DNA of 64,000 nt from assembly GCF_000376945.1 (NCBI RefSeq), contig NZ_AQXU01000025.1:124001-188000 (forward strand), read 5' to 3'. The DNA comes from Leeia oryzae DSM 17879 (lineage in GTDB: Bacteria > Pseudomonadota > Gammaproteobacteria > Burkholderiales > Leeiaceae). Shown piece after piece: positions 1-8,805 of this stretch (position 1 is its first letter; each line of letters starts with the position of its first letter). The notes under the pieces are model-generated. The model did no database searches. It worked only from the letters and a program-made list of their open reading frames with translations, and had not been told where the DNA came from. The position numbers were made by a program, and so were the translations under genes.

Positions 1-1
1 C

Positions 2-841
2 GTCATCCAGCTGGCCAACCAGCTGATTAACCCGCTGGTCTGGCTGATGCTGTTTTATAGCGGCCATGACTTTGGGCATGTGCTGAACGACGCACACGTG
101 ATCCGCATGGGGCTAAACCATGCCCTCATCTTCTCCGTCCTGACCAATGCTTTGTCGTCCCTGCTGGTGTTCTGGTTACTGAAATCAGGCAACACCCGGG
201 ATACCCAGGGCGCTGATACGCAACATTCATGGGGCGCGCTGGGTAAAGCCGCAAAAGAATGCATGCTCGCCCTGAGCCTGATCGCTGCAGGCATACTGGC
301 GGCTGGCCTTGACCTGCCTCCCTTCGTCGATGCCATTTTTCAGCTCAATGTGAACCAGCTACTGTACGCAATGATATTTGTGGTCGGCATTGACCTGACC
401 CGCATCCGGCTGGGTAACCTGTTTGGCTCGGTCAGGATTCTCTACCTGCCTGCGCTGGTGGTTGCCGGTTCTTTGCTGGGTGGCATCATCGCCGCCCTGT
501 GGACGGGTGACAGCATCAGGACCGGGTTGGCCCTTGCCAGCGGTTTTGGCTGGTTTACCTTATCCAGTGTACTGGTCAGCAGCCAGCTGGGTGAGGCCTA
601 TGGCGCCATCGCCCTGCTGACTGACCTGTTCCGGGAGCTCATGGCCGTGATCATGCTGTATATGCTCGGCAACCGCTTTGCACAAGAAACCATTGCTGCC
701 TGCGGCGCCACCGCGCTGGATGCCAGCCTGCCACTCATCAAACAGAAATGTGGTCTGGAGAGCGTCTCAGCGGCGCTGGTCAGCGGGCTGATTCTGACCA
801 TTGCCGGACCAGTGATGATTATCCTGTTCTTGCATGTTTAG
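2..841 (+). CDS. lysO: Lysine exporter LysO family protein, 5'-truncated
   Basis: The reading frame is open from base 2, so the start lies left of the window and 279 residues are visible. The protein is a polytopic inner-membrane protein of the LysO/YbjE (DUF340) family; E. coli LysO exports L-lysine and has about 299 residues, so only about 20 residues are missing. Visible hydrophobic segments alternate with short loops, with a conserved-looking stretch SGFGWFTLSSVLVSSQLG near the middle and a final membrane segment at the C-terminus. An internal ATG at 47 is not the start, because coding sequence in the same frame continues upstream of it. The family assignment is fairly sure; the substrate is inferred from the family. 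Confidence 0.8.
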   Translation, partial: VIQLANQLINPLVWLMLFYSGHDFGHVLNDAHVIRMGLNHALIFSVLTNALSSLLVFWLLKSGNTRDTQGADTQHSWGALGKAAKECMLALSLIAAGILAAGLDLPPFVDAIFQLNVNQLLYAMIFVVGIDLTRIRLGNLFGSVRILYLPALVVAGSLLGGIIAALWTGDSIRTGLALASGFGWFTLSSVLVSSQLGEAYGAIALLTDLFRELMAVIMLYMLGNRFAQETIAACGATALDASLPLIKQKCGLESVSAALVSGLILTIAGPVMIILFLHV

Positions 842-963
842 CAGATGACATCCACCTGAGCTTACGCACGAACATGGCGTGCTACCCTCCGGTCCCGATG
901 CTGGTTTTCATTGATATAAAATGCCAATTGAATAATAATATTCTTTTGACATAATATTTCATC

Positions 964-1791
964 ATGAAAACCAGTTTGCTCCCCCTCTTGGTCTCGCTCG
1001 CCCTCTTACCTGCCACCATGTCCTGTTATGCCGGAGATGCCAGGCCCAATCACTACACCCAGCCACCCTGCGACCTGACGGATACCGATGCGCGCAGTTG
1101 TAAGGCCACCCTTCAGGCCGAAAGTCGGCAACTGGACCAGCGCGAGGCAGAATTAAAACGTTCGCGCGCCACGCCACCAGCGACACCCGACTACCGTCAG
1201 TGGCTCATCAGCCTTCCCAAAACCTGTGGCAGCATCGCCAAAACTTATCAGATTGCCGCACCCTGGCTAGTCCACTTTGAAACAGCTTGCCGCTACAGTC
1301 TGGTACACGACCGGTTAAGCCGCCTGACAGCCCCGGGAAAGCCAACGCAGACTGACAAGCCGTTTACTGCCGCCAAATATGCGCAGCAAGACACCATGCT
1401 CGTCATCGAACAGCAATCTCTCCTGTATCTGCTGTTTGACCATGACCCGCATAAAGATGCCTGGGTCGCCCACAACCTGCTCCCCGCAGCTACCTATTAC
1501 TTGCGACAGAATCGCAACGGCCTGCCCAACCGCTGGGATTCGCACTGGGCCTTTAGCCTGACGGGCTTGATGTTTGAGCAAGGCAGAGGCGGATTGTCTA
1601 TCGATGGCCAGAAAGCGGCCAATTGGTATCTGGCAGCCGCCAATGAGACAGAAGCCGGCTCACAAGATGCCTTCCCGACCCTGTCATTGGCCAGAATTTA
1701 CCAACACGGACTGCCTGGCCTACCAGCCAACCCGTCACTGGCCAGACAATACCAACGGCAAGCGGCTCAAATGCTAAAACAATCGCAATAA
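964..1791 (+). CDS. Exported LprI-like/Sel1-like protein, candidate immunity protein
   Basis: The 275-residue protein starts with a signal peptide (MKTSLLPLLVSLALLPATMS, cut probably after CYAG). Residues about 35-120 carry a cysteine-spaced pattern (CDLTDTDARSCKATL, later YRQWL, TCGSI, ACRYSLVHDRL) that resembles LprI/DUF1311 lysozyme-inhibitor domains. The C-terminal third has two Sel1-like units (for example MFEQGRGGLSIDGQKAANWY and ARIYQHGLPG). The protein should therefore sit in the periplasm. It lies 41 bp upstream of, and on the same strand as, a putative peptidoglycan hydrolase, an arrangement typical of an immunity protein next to its effector. The domain assignments are by eye; the immunity role is inference. 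Confidence 0.6.
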   Translation: MKTSLLPLLVSLALLPATMSCYAGDARPNHYTQPPCDLTDTDARSCKATLQAESRQLDQREAELKRSRATPPATPDYRQWLISLPKTCGSIAKTYQIAAPWLVHFETACRYSLVHDRLSRLTAPGKPTQTDKPFTAAKYAQQDTMLVIEQQSLLYLLFDHDPHKDAWVAHNLLPAATYYLRQNRNGLPNRWDSHWAFSLTGLMFEQGRGGLSIDGQKAANWYLAAANETEAGSQDAFPTLSLARIYQHGLPGLPANPSLARQYQRQAAQMLKQSQ

Positions 1792-1832
1792 AAGGCGGTA
1801 ACGGATTTTTAATCACATCACGGATAGCAAGA

Positions 1833-2792
1833 GTGGACAATTCTATTCAGAAACAGCAGAACCAGCGAATTATTGATGTGGCACTTGCTCACTTCCAGCC
1901 TGGAGAATTTGAGTATGGTAGGCCGGACGTGGCCTATTCACACAAACAGCAACAGGGCAATAAAGACATCTATCGGGACGAACGGGATGGGCCGGACAGT
2001 GATCACAAAAAGGGCGTCGATTGCTCGGCGCTCGTGTGGAGAGCACTGAAAGAGGCAGGTTTCAAAATTGATGAAACCTACCCAAGCGTAACAGGAAGCA
2101 ATGCTTTCAGTACCCATTCACTGTTTAATGGCACGCATGTTACGCCTTATGCACAACAACATTTTGATGTCCTCCCGCCCGCAGCAAAACATGACCACAA
2201 TTTGCAGCCAGGCGACTTACTCATGCTAAAAATGCCAGGTGGATCACAGCATATCGTGATATTCCAAAACTATGATAAGCATGGACATATCCATTTCTTT
2301 GGGTCCCAGTCTTCAACGGGTCCAGCCTCCGTAAAGCTTAGCGGAAACCATTATTGGGATGAAAGAACGGAGTTTCTGGGTGCACTAAGAGCAAAACCAG
2401 ACTTTATCAAACCGGAACCCCAGCTTCATGGCACATCAGAACACCACGCACATACCCGCAGTCCAAATGTACCTGAGGCTCTGAGACCACTCTACCAGCA
2501 GGCTGAAGCACACCTCTCACAATCTCTAGCCCATTTGCCAGATCATGATAAACATCAGCTAATACACCATGTTGCTCAGATTACCCATGAACAAGGCGGG
2601 AAACGTTATGATTACCTGTTTTATAATGCTGACAAGCAATTGATTCTTGGACAATTTGGTGAATTTAACGATATCAGACTTTCGTTAAGCAATGGAGCAC
2701 AACAGCACACCATAAGTGCATCACAGAATCAGCACACAGTATTTGAGCATCCCGACCAACATCAAAAAGTGACGCCTAAACCTACGATTTAA
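1833..2792 (+). CDS. NlpC/P60-type hydrolase with XVIPCD-like C-terminus, putative effector
   Basis: The 319-residue protein starts with GTG and has no signal peptide. Residues about 10-190 look like an NlpC/P60 papain-like fold: catalytic Cys64 in KKGVDCSALVW, His140 in GGSQHIVIF after the PGDLL motif, and a possible third residue at His154 or Gln159. Such enzymes cut peptidoglycan peptides. Residues about 215-310 (LRPLYQQAEAHL, then GGKRYDYLFYNADKQLILGQ, then a Gln/His-rich tail) resemble the XVIPCD secretion domain of Xanthomonadales-type T4SS effectors. A signal-less cell-wall hydrolase with such a tail suggests a toxin delivered to other bacteria. The gene is visibly richer in A/T than recG downstream, which fits transfer. 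No secretion-system gene is in the window. Confidence 0.6.
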   Translation: MDNSIQKQQNQRIIDVALAHFQPGEFEYGRPDVAYSHKQQQGNKDIYRDERDGPDSDHKKGVDCSALVWRALKEAGFKIDETYPSVTGSNAFSTHSLFNGTHVTPYAQQHFDVLPPAAKHDHNLQPGDLLMLKMPGGSQHIVIFQNYDKHGHIHFFGSQSSTGPASVKLSGNHYWDERTEFLGALRAKPDFIKPEPQLHGTSEHHAHTRSPNVPEALRPLYQQAEAHLSQSLAHLPDHDKHQLIHHVAQITHEQGGKRYDYLFYNADKQLILGQFGEFNDIRLSLSNGAQQHTISASQNQHTVFEHPDQHQKVTPKPTI

Positions 2793-2835
2793 CAAGAGTG
2801 GCGCTTTTATTCATTTGCCCTAAACGCATAACTAC

Positions 2836-2876
2836 ATTCAGCCACCAAAGCTTACGCCAGCCGATGGTGGCTGAAT
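2836..2876. other. 12-bp perfect inverted repeat between effector gene and recG
   Basis: Arms ATTCAGCCACCA and TGGTGGCTGAAT (2836-2847 and 2865-2876) flank a 17-nt loop. It lies 43 bp after the hydrolase stop codon. No long T-run follows, so it is at best a weak terminator. Confidence 0.5.
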
Positions 2877-2937
2877 TTCTCGCCTTTATCACGCCATAAC
2901 TGGCTTGCAAGCCAGCACTATGGAATAATCCGGCTCT

Positions 2938-5028
2938 ATGGCCGTTCAACCCACGCCCCCTTCTGCCGACCCGTTTCTGAAGCTGCCCGGTTTCACGGAT
3001 GCCAATCGCCAAAAGCTGGCCAAACTGGGACTGACCCGTTTGCAGGATTTGGCCCTGCATTTACCCTTGCGCTACGAAGACGAAACCCAGCTGTACCCGA
3101 TTACCCAGGCCCCGCAAGACCGGGTGGTGGTGGTCGAAGGCGTGATCAAGAAAAGCGAAGTGCAGATCCGCCAGCGCCGGCAGTTGATTGCCGAAGTGGC
3201 AGACAGCTCCGGCCGACTGATCGTCCGCTTTCTTAACTTCTACCCTTCCCAGCAGAAACAATGGCAGGCGGGTAAGCAGGTGCGCTTGATCGGCGAAATC
3301 AAGAGCGGGTTCTGGGGACTGGAGATGGTGCATCCGCGTACCCGTTTCAATGGTCTGGATGCGCCGCTGGGCAACAAACTGACACCGGTTTACCCCACTA
3401 CCAACGGGTTGTCGCAAGATACCTTGCAACGCCTGGTCGGGCTGGCCCTGAAGCACACGGCACTGGATGACACCCTGCCGGCCAGCATCACGGCGCCGTA
3501 CAAGTTGCCGCCACTGGAAAAGAGCGTGCGCTTCCTGCACTCGCCCCCGGTCGATACCGATATGTACCCGCTCACGGCCCGGCATCACCCGGCGTGGCGG
3601 CGGCTGAAATTTGATGAACTGCTGGCCCAGCAACTTACCTTGCTGGCCAACCGCGCCAAACGCCGGGAAGTCCCTGCCCTGTCGCTGATCCCGAAAGGGA
3701 CACTGACCGCCAAGTTATTGGCGTCACTGCCGTTTGCGCTCACCGCTGCCCAGCAACGGGTGGTAGATGAAATCTGCCGGGACCTAAACCGTACCGTGCC
3801 GATGCAGCGCTTACTGCAAGGGGATGTGGGTAGCGGTAAAACCATTGTCGCTGCGCTGGCCGCCTTGCAAGCCGTAGAAAACGATACCCAGGCCGCCTTC
3901 ATGGCGCCGACCGAGCTGCTGGCGGAACAGCATTACCGCAAGCTGAATGAATGGCTGACGCCGATGGGCATCCGCATTGGCTGGCTCTCCGGCAGCCAGA
4001 AGAAAAAAGAACGAGAAACTACGCTGGCCGCTATTGCCAGTGGCGATATCCAGATTGCGGTCGGTACCCATGCCCTGTTTCAGGACAAGGTGCAATTCCA
4101 GAATTTGTCCCTGCTGCTGGTCGATGAGCAGCACCGCTTTGGCGTAGGGCAGCGCCTGCAACTGCGCAGCAAAGGCAGCGACGACGGTCGGGCTCCCCAT
4201 CAACTGATGATGTCGGCCACGCCCATCCCGCGCACCCTGGCCATGAGCTATTTTGCCGATCTGGATGTCTCGGTGATTGACGAACTGCCGCCCGGCAGAA
4301 CCCCCATCATTACCACCCTGCTGGATAACCGCAAGCGCGAGCAACTGATCGAACGCGTGGGTAATGCCTGCCGGCCCGCGCCTGTCGGCCAAGGCGCGCA
4401 AGCCTACTGGGTGTGCCCGCTGATTGAAGAATCCGAAACCTTGCAATTGCAAACGGCGGTTGCCACACACGAGACCTTGCAAGCCATGCTGCCGGACTTA
4501 CGCATCGGGCTGGTGCACGGCAAGTTACCTGCCAGTGAAAAGCAGGCCGTGATGAACGCCTTCAAGCATCATGAGCTGGATATTCTGGTCGCCACCACGG
4601 TGATCGAGGTAGGCGTAGACGTCCCCAACGCCACGCTGATGGTGATCGACCATGCCGAGCGGATGGGGCTGGCACAGCTACACCAGCTGCGTGGTCGGGT
4701 TGGCCGGGGTAGCAAGGCCAGTTATTGCACCCTGTTGTTTCAGGCCCCGCTGGGGGAAATTGCCCAGACACGGCTGGACCTGATGCGCCACAGCACTGAC
4801 GGCTTTGAAATTGCGCGGGAAGACTTGCATATCCGCGGGCCTGGCGAACTGCTGGGTAATCGTCAGAGCGGCGTGCCCCTGCTGCGTTTCGCCGATCTGG
4901 AAAAAGACATTGATCTGCTGGAAGTCGCCCGTAACCTGGCACCACGCCTGCTGACCGACGCACCGGATGTCGCCGCAGCGCACCTGGAGCGCTGGATCGG
5001 CAACCGCACCGGCCTGCTGGACGCCTGA
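2938..5028 (+). CDS. recG: ATP-dependent DNA helicase RecG
   Basis: The 696-residue protein matches the usual RecG length. RecG remodels stalled replication forks and Holliday junctions. The N-terminal wedge/OB region (about residues 1-230) is followed by two helicase domains: Walker A GDVGSGKT at 295-302, the DEQH box at 396-399 and motif III MSATPIPRTLAM. Motifs V/VI (VATTVIEVGVDVPNA, QLRGRVGRG) are in the second helicase domain. The ATG at 2938 directly precedes the expected RecG N-terminus. The gene stands alone between the effector pair and the ribose operon. Confidence 0.97.
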   Translation: MAVQPTPPSADPFLKLPGFTDANRQKLAKLGLTRLQDLALHLPLRYEDETQLYPITQAPQDRVVVVEGVIKKSEVQIRQRRQLIAEVADSSGRLIVRFLNFYPSQQKQWQAGKQVRLIGEIKSGFWGLEMVHPRTRFNGLDAPLGNKLTPVYPTTNGLSQDTLQRLVGLALKHTALDDTLPASITAPYKLPPLEKSVRFLHSPPVDTDMYPLTARHHPAWRRLKFDELLAQQLTLLANRAKRREVPALSLIPKGTLTAKLLASLPFALTAAQQRVVDEICRDLNRTVPMQRLLQGDVGSGKTIVAALAALQAVENDTQAAFMAPTELLAEQHYRKLNEWLTPMGIRIGWLSGSQKKKERETTLAAIASGDIQIAVGTHALFQDKVQFQNLSLLLVDEQHRFGVGQRLQLRSKGSDDGRAPHQLMMSATPIPRTLAMSYFADLDVSVIDELPPGRTPIITTLLDNRKREQLIERVGNACRPAPVGQGAQAYWVCPLIEESETLQLQTAVATHETLQAMLPDLRIGLVHGKLPASEKQAVMNAFKHHELDILVATTVIEVGVDVPNATLMVIDHAERMGLAQLHQLRGRVGRGSKASYCTLLFQAPLGEIAQTRLDLMRHSTDGFEIAREDLHIRGPGELLGNRQSGVPLLRFADLEKDIDLLEVARNLAPRLLTDAPDVAAAHLERWIGNRTGLLDA

Positions 5029-5083
5029 CCTTTCTCGATCACCATCTCCTGTTATTCATTCCGCATCGCAACATCGAAAGTTG

Positions 5084-5112
5084 TTGATTTGCATATTTTC
5101 TCCTCATAAACT
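5084..5112 (+). promoter_or_regulatory. Probable sigma-70 promoter of the rbs operon
   Basis: A -35-like TTGATT (5084-5089) and a -10-like TAAACT (5107-5112) are 17 bp apart. The LacI-type operators start 4 bp after the -10 element, where the transcript would begin. Assigned by pattern only. Confidence 0.5.
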
Positions 5113-5115
5113 GCA

Positions 5116-5141
5116 CGCAAACGATTGCGCAAACGATTGCG
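5116..5141. promoter_or_regulatory. Two abutting LacI-family (RbsR) operators
   Basis: The 14-bp palindrome-like site CGCAAACGATTGCG occurs twice, at 5116-5129 and 5128-5141, overlapping by 2 bp with a 12-bp period. The sequence has the form of LacI/PurR-type operators with a central CG. It lies just downstream of the predicted promoter and upstream of rbsB. The rbsR gene in the same operon is the obvious candidate to bind it. Confidence 0.75.
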
Positions 5142-5190
5142 TCATTGTTTTCATACCCAATAAGTCAAAAAGACACCTTAGGAGAAACTG

Positions 5191-6138
5191 ATGAACACTC
5201 GCCGTTTTGCACTAAAAACCATGGCCGCGATGACAACATTCGGCCTGTTTGCCGGTAGCCATGCCTTTGCCGATGCTGCGCACCCGAAAGTCGCTTTGGT
5301 CATGAAGTCTTTGGCGAACGAATTCTTTCAAACCATGCAAGATGGCGCCAAGGCGTATCAGAAACAACATAGCAAAAACTTTGACCTGATCAGCAACGGT
5401 ATCAAGGATGAGACCGACACGGCAGCCCAGATCAAGATTGTTCAGCAGATGATGGTAGAGAAAGTGGACGCCATCGTGATTGCGCCAGCGGACTCCAAGG
5501 CGCTGGTCCCCGTCCTGAAAGAAGCCACGGCCAAAGGCATTATCGTGGTCAATATCGATAACAAGCTGGATGCCGATGCCTTGAAAGAAAAAGGCATTAG
5601 CGTGCCGTTTGTTGGCCCGAACAACCGCACGGGTGCAAAACTAGTCGGTGACTATCTGGCCAAAACCCTGAAAGCCGGTGACAAAGTGGCGATTCTGGAA
5701 GGGGTATCTACCACCCTGAATGCCCAGCAACGTACCGCCGGCTTCAAGGATGCCATGGCAGCCGTCAAAGCCAATGTGACCAACGTTCAGTCTGGCGAAT
5801 GGGAGATGGACAAGGCCAATACCATTGCCAGCGCCATGCTGCGCGAAACCCCGGATCTTAAAGCCATCCTGGCAGGCAATGATAATATGGCACTGGGCGC
5901 TGTAGCCGCTATCAAAACCGCTGGCAAAACCGGCAAGGTAAAAGTGGTCGGTTACGATAATATTTCTGCCATTCAGCCCATGCTGAAAGATGGCCGCGTA
6001 CTGGCCACTGCGGACCAGTACGGTGCACAGCAAGCCGTGTTCGGTATCGAAACCGCGCTGAAAGCCGTCAAAGCGAAAACACCGCAAAACCAGCTGCCAG
6101 CCGTTGTAGAAACCAAAGTTAAACTGGTCACCAAGTAA
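5191..6138 (+). CDS. rbsB: Ribose ABC transporter substrate-binding protein RbsB
   Basis: The 315-residue protein is a periplasmic sugar-binding protein of the Peripla_BP_4 type. A signal peptide ends near SHAFA (about residue 27). Its start, MNTRRFALKT, has two arginines and is close to a Tat motif, unlike the Sec-type signal of E. coli RbsB. The motif VMKSLANEFFQTMQDGAK opens the mature domain, and NIDNKLDA and GNDNMALGA are hinge or ligand-region stretches typical of RbsB. The start is supported by TTAGGAGAAACTG before the ATG. It is the first gene of rbsBACRKD. Confidence 0.93.
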   Translation: MNTRRFALKTMAAMTTFGLFAGSHAFADAAHPKVALVMKSLANEFFQTMQDGAKAYQKQHSKNFDLISNGIKDETDTAAQIKIVQQMMVEKVDAIVIAPADSKALVPVLKEATAKGIIVVNIDNKLDADALKEKGISVPFVGPNNRTGAKLVGDYLAKTLKAGDKVAILEGVSTTLNAQQRTAGFKDAMAAVKANVTNVQSGEWEMDKANTIASAMLRETPDLKAILAGNDNMALGAVAAIKTAGKTGKVKVVGYDNISAIQPMLKDGRVLATADQYGAQQAVFGIETALKAVKAKTPQNQLPAVVETKVKLVTK

Positions 6139-6190
6139 CCATGCACCGTCCCTGGCAGCCTGGGGTTGCCAGGGACAATGGAACACGCCC

Positions 6191-7717
6191 ATGACAAGCA
6201 GTGCACTTTTTCATGCATCCGGCATCGGCAAGCACTATGCCGGCCCGGTACTGCAGCATATTGACCTGACGCTACATGCAGGCGAAGTGCTGGCTCTCAC
6301 CGGAGAAAACGGTGCGGGTAAAAGCACGCTCTCCAAGATTATTGCCGGGCTGGTCGATCCATCCAGCGGCGTGATGCTGCTAGATGGCAAGGATTACCGC
6401 CCAGAGAACCGCAAGTCCGCCGAACAGCAAGGCGTACGGATGGTCTTGCAAGAGCTGGGGCTGATTCCCACCCTGACCGTGGCCGAAAACCTGTTGCTGG
6501 ACCGCCTGCCGCACCGGGGTGGTTTTATTCGCAAGCACGAATTGCTTGCACTCGCCTTTGATCAGATGAAAACCATCGGCCTTGGGCATATTGACCCGGA
6601 TACCCCGGTCAGCCAGCTAGGCATTGGCCACCAGCAAATGGTAGAAATTGCCCGCAATCTGGTGGGCAACTGCAAAGTGCTGATTCTGGATGAACCCAGC
6701 GCCATGCTGACCGACCGCGAGGTAGAACACCTGTTTGAGCAGATTGGCAAGCTCAAGGCACGGGGGGTCGGCATCATTTATATCTCTCATCGACTCGATG
6801 AACTGACAAAGATTGCCGATCGCGTGACCGTACTGCGGGATGGCCACCTGATTGAAACCTTGCCCATGGCATCCACCAGCCAGGACGAGATTGTCCGGCT
6901 GATGGTAGGCAAAGATGTACAGGAAAGCCTCGACCGCCCTCGCCGCCCTGTGGATGGCGTCGCATTGACCCTGAACCGCCTGTCGCGGGGGCAATCGGTA
7001 CGGGATGTCAGTCTGACCTTACACAAAGGCGAGATCCTCGGTGTTGCCGGTTTGGTGGGCTCCGGACGAACCGAATTGCTGCGCCTGATTTTTGGAGCCG
7101 ACCGTTCTGACCAAGGTGACATCCACCTGACGGACAAAGTACTGCCGGCAAGACATTCCCCTGCCGATGCGGTCAAGGCAGGCATCGGGCTGGTGACGGA
7201 AGATCGCAAGGCGCAAGGGCTGCTATTGAGCCAGTCGATTCGCGTCAATGCCACCATCGCCAATCTGGGAGATGTGTCTATCCGCAGTTGGCTGCAAACC
7301 GCCAAAGAGATGAACATCGTGAACCGGATGCGTGACTTGCTGGGTATCCGTAGCCAGTCCATCGAACAGACCACCGGCGAACTCTCCGGTGGTAACCAGC
7401 AAAAAGTCGTGTTTGCCCGCTGGATTCACCGTAACTGTGACATTCTGCTGCTCGACGAACCCACCCGTGGTGTCGACATTGGCGCCCGTGCCGACATTTA
7501 TCAGGAAATGGACAACATGGCGGCCAGCGGCAAGGCGCTCCTGATGGTGTCGAGCGATTTGCGCGAGCTGATGACGGTCTGCGACCGGATTGCGGTGATG
7601 AGTGCAGGCAAGCTTGTCACCATCCTCGAACGTGGCCAATGGAGCCAGCAAAGCCTGCTGGAAGCCGCCTTCAGCGAATACAGCTCGGTACAGGTGACCG
7701 AGGATGTATCCCATTAA
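6191..7717 (+). CDS. rbsA: Ribose ABC transporter ATP-binding protein RbsA
   Basis: The 508-residue protein has two ABC domains in tandem, as usual for monosaccharide importers (COG1129). Domain 1 has Walker A GENGAGKST (residues 38-46) and Walker B VLILDEPSAML. Domain 2 has a degenerate P-loop (GLVGSGRTE) but an intact signature LSGGNQQKVVFARW and LLLDEPTRGVD. The family normally has this asymmetry. It lies 52 bp after rbsB. The stop codon lies 19 bp before the preferred start of rbsC. Confidence 0.95.
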   Translation: MTSSALFHASGIGKHYAGPVLQHIDLTLHAGEVLALTGENGAGKSTLSKIIAGLVDPSSGVMLLDGKDYRPENRKSAEQQGVRMVLQELGLIPTLTVAENLLLDRLPHRGGFIRKHELLALAFDQMKTIGLGHIDPDTPVSQLGIGHQQMVEIARNLVGNCKVLILDEPSAMLTDREVEHLFEQIGKLKARGVGIIYISHRLDELTKIADRVTVLRDGHLIETLPMASTSQDEIVRLMVGKDVQESLDRPRRPVDGVALTLNRLSRGQSVRDVSLTLHKGEILGVAGLVGSGRTELLRLIFGADRSDQGDIHLTDKVLPARHSPADAVKAGIGLVTEDRKAQGLLLSQSIRVNATIANLGDVSIRSWLQTAKEMNIVNRMRDLLGIRSQSIEQTTGELSGGNQQKVVFARWIHRNCDILLLDEPTRGVDIGARADIYQEMDNMAASGKALLMVSSDLRELMTVCDRIAVMSAGKLVTILERGQWSQQSLLEAAFSEYSSVQVTEDVSH

Positions 7718-7736
7718 TCAAATCAGAGAATCCCTG

Positions 7737-8720
7737 ATGACTACCCAACATCATTCGACTAACGCCTTACGCAGCATCAAGCACCAGTTTGGCGACTATC
7801 TGGGGCTCATGATCGCTCTTTTGCTGATGATTGGTCTCTTTAGCTATCTCAGCCAGTACTTTCTGAGCCTCGATACCTTCACCACCATAGCTAATGAAAT
7901 TCCAGCTGTGGCAGTCACGGCCGTGGGCATGACCTTTATCCTGATCATTGGCGGGATTGACCTCTCGGTCGGGTCCGTCATGGCGTTAGCCAGTGCCGTT
8001 GCCGGCATTGCCATGCTGCAATGGCACTGGAGCCTGCTCCCGGCAGTAGGGCTCGCGATGCTCACCGGTTTGCTGACCGGGCTCGTCAATGGGGCCATTT
8101 CAGTCGGATGGCGCTTGCCATCCTTCATCGTCACGCTGGGCATGCTGGAAGTTGCCCGTGGCGGTGCCTATATCGCAACCGACTCCAAAACCCAATATAT
8201 TGGCGGGGCAATCGACTGGCTCAGCGCCCCAGTAGCGGGACAACTCTCGCCGTCCTTCTTTATCGCGATTGCGATTGTGATCATCGCGCAAATTGTACTG
8301 GTCAAGACGGTGTTCGGACGCTACATGGTCGGCATCGGCACCAATGAAGAAGCCATTCGGCTGGCGGGGGTAGACCCTCGTCCAGTCAAGATTGCCGTCT
8401 TTGCCATTACCGGCCTGCTGGCCGGCCTCGCCGGCATCATGCAGGCCTCCCGGCTGGAAGCCGCAGACCCGAATGCGGGGATCGGCGCCGAGCTGGTGGT
8501 GATTGCCGCGGTCGTGATTGGCGGCACCAGCCTGATGGGGGGCCGTGGCTCGGTCGCCAACACCTTCCTGGGCGTGTTGCTGATTTCCGTCCTGGAAGCA
8601 GGGCTGGCCCAGATTGGCGCATCCGAACCCACCAAACGGATCATCACCGGCTGCGTGATTATCGTTGCCGTGGTGCTGGACATGTACCGCGAACGCCGCC
8701 GCAACCGGCGTAGCCATTAA
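7737..8720 (+). CDS. rbsC: Ribose ABC transporter permease RbsC
   Basis: A 327-residue inner-membrane permease of the BPD_transp_2 family with about 8-10 hydrophobic segments. The family stretch GGIDLSVGSVMALASAVAG is present, and GAELVVIAAVVIGGTSLMGG lies near the C-terminus. The start at 7737 (MTTQHH) is preferred over an in-frame ATG at 7704 that would overlap rbsA, because MTTQ also begins E. coli RbsC and a GAGA stretch lies upstream. It forms the import channel with RbsA and RbsB. Confidence 0.94.
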   Translation: MTTQHHSTNALRSIKHQFGDYLGLMIALLLMIGLFSYLSQYFLSLDTFTTIANEIPAVAVTAVGMTFILIIGGIDLSVGSVMALASAVAGIAMLQWHWSLLPAVGLAMLTGLLTGLVNGAISVGWRLPSFIVTLGMLEVARGGAYIATDSKTQYIGGAIDWLSAPVAGQLSPSFFIAIAIVIIAQIVLVKTVFGRYMVGIGTNEEAIRLAGVDPRPVKIAVFAITGLLAGLAGIMQASRLEAADPNAGIGAELVVIAAVVIGGTSLMGGRGSVANTFLGVLLISVLEAGLAQIGASEPTKRIITGCVIIVAVVLDMYRERRRNRRSH

Positions 8721-8805
8721 ACAACCGGCAAATCAGTTAACATTGATCTAAGCTACAGAGATTTGAAACACTGTGTTAACTCAACTGGCGTATACCTGAG
8801 CACCT

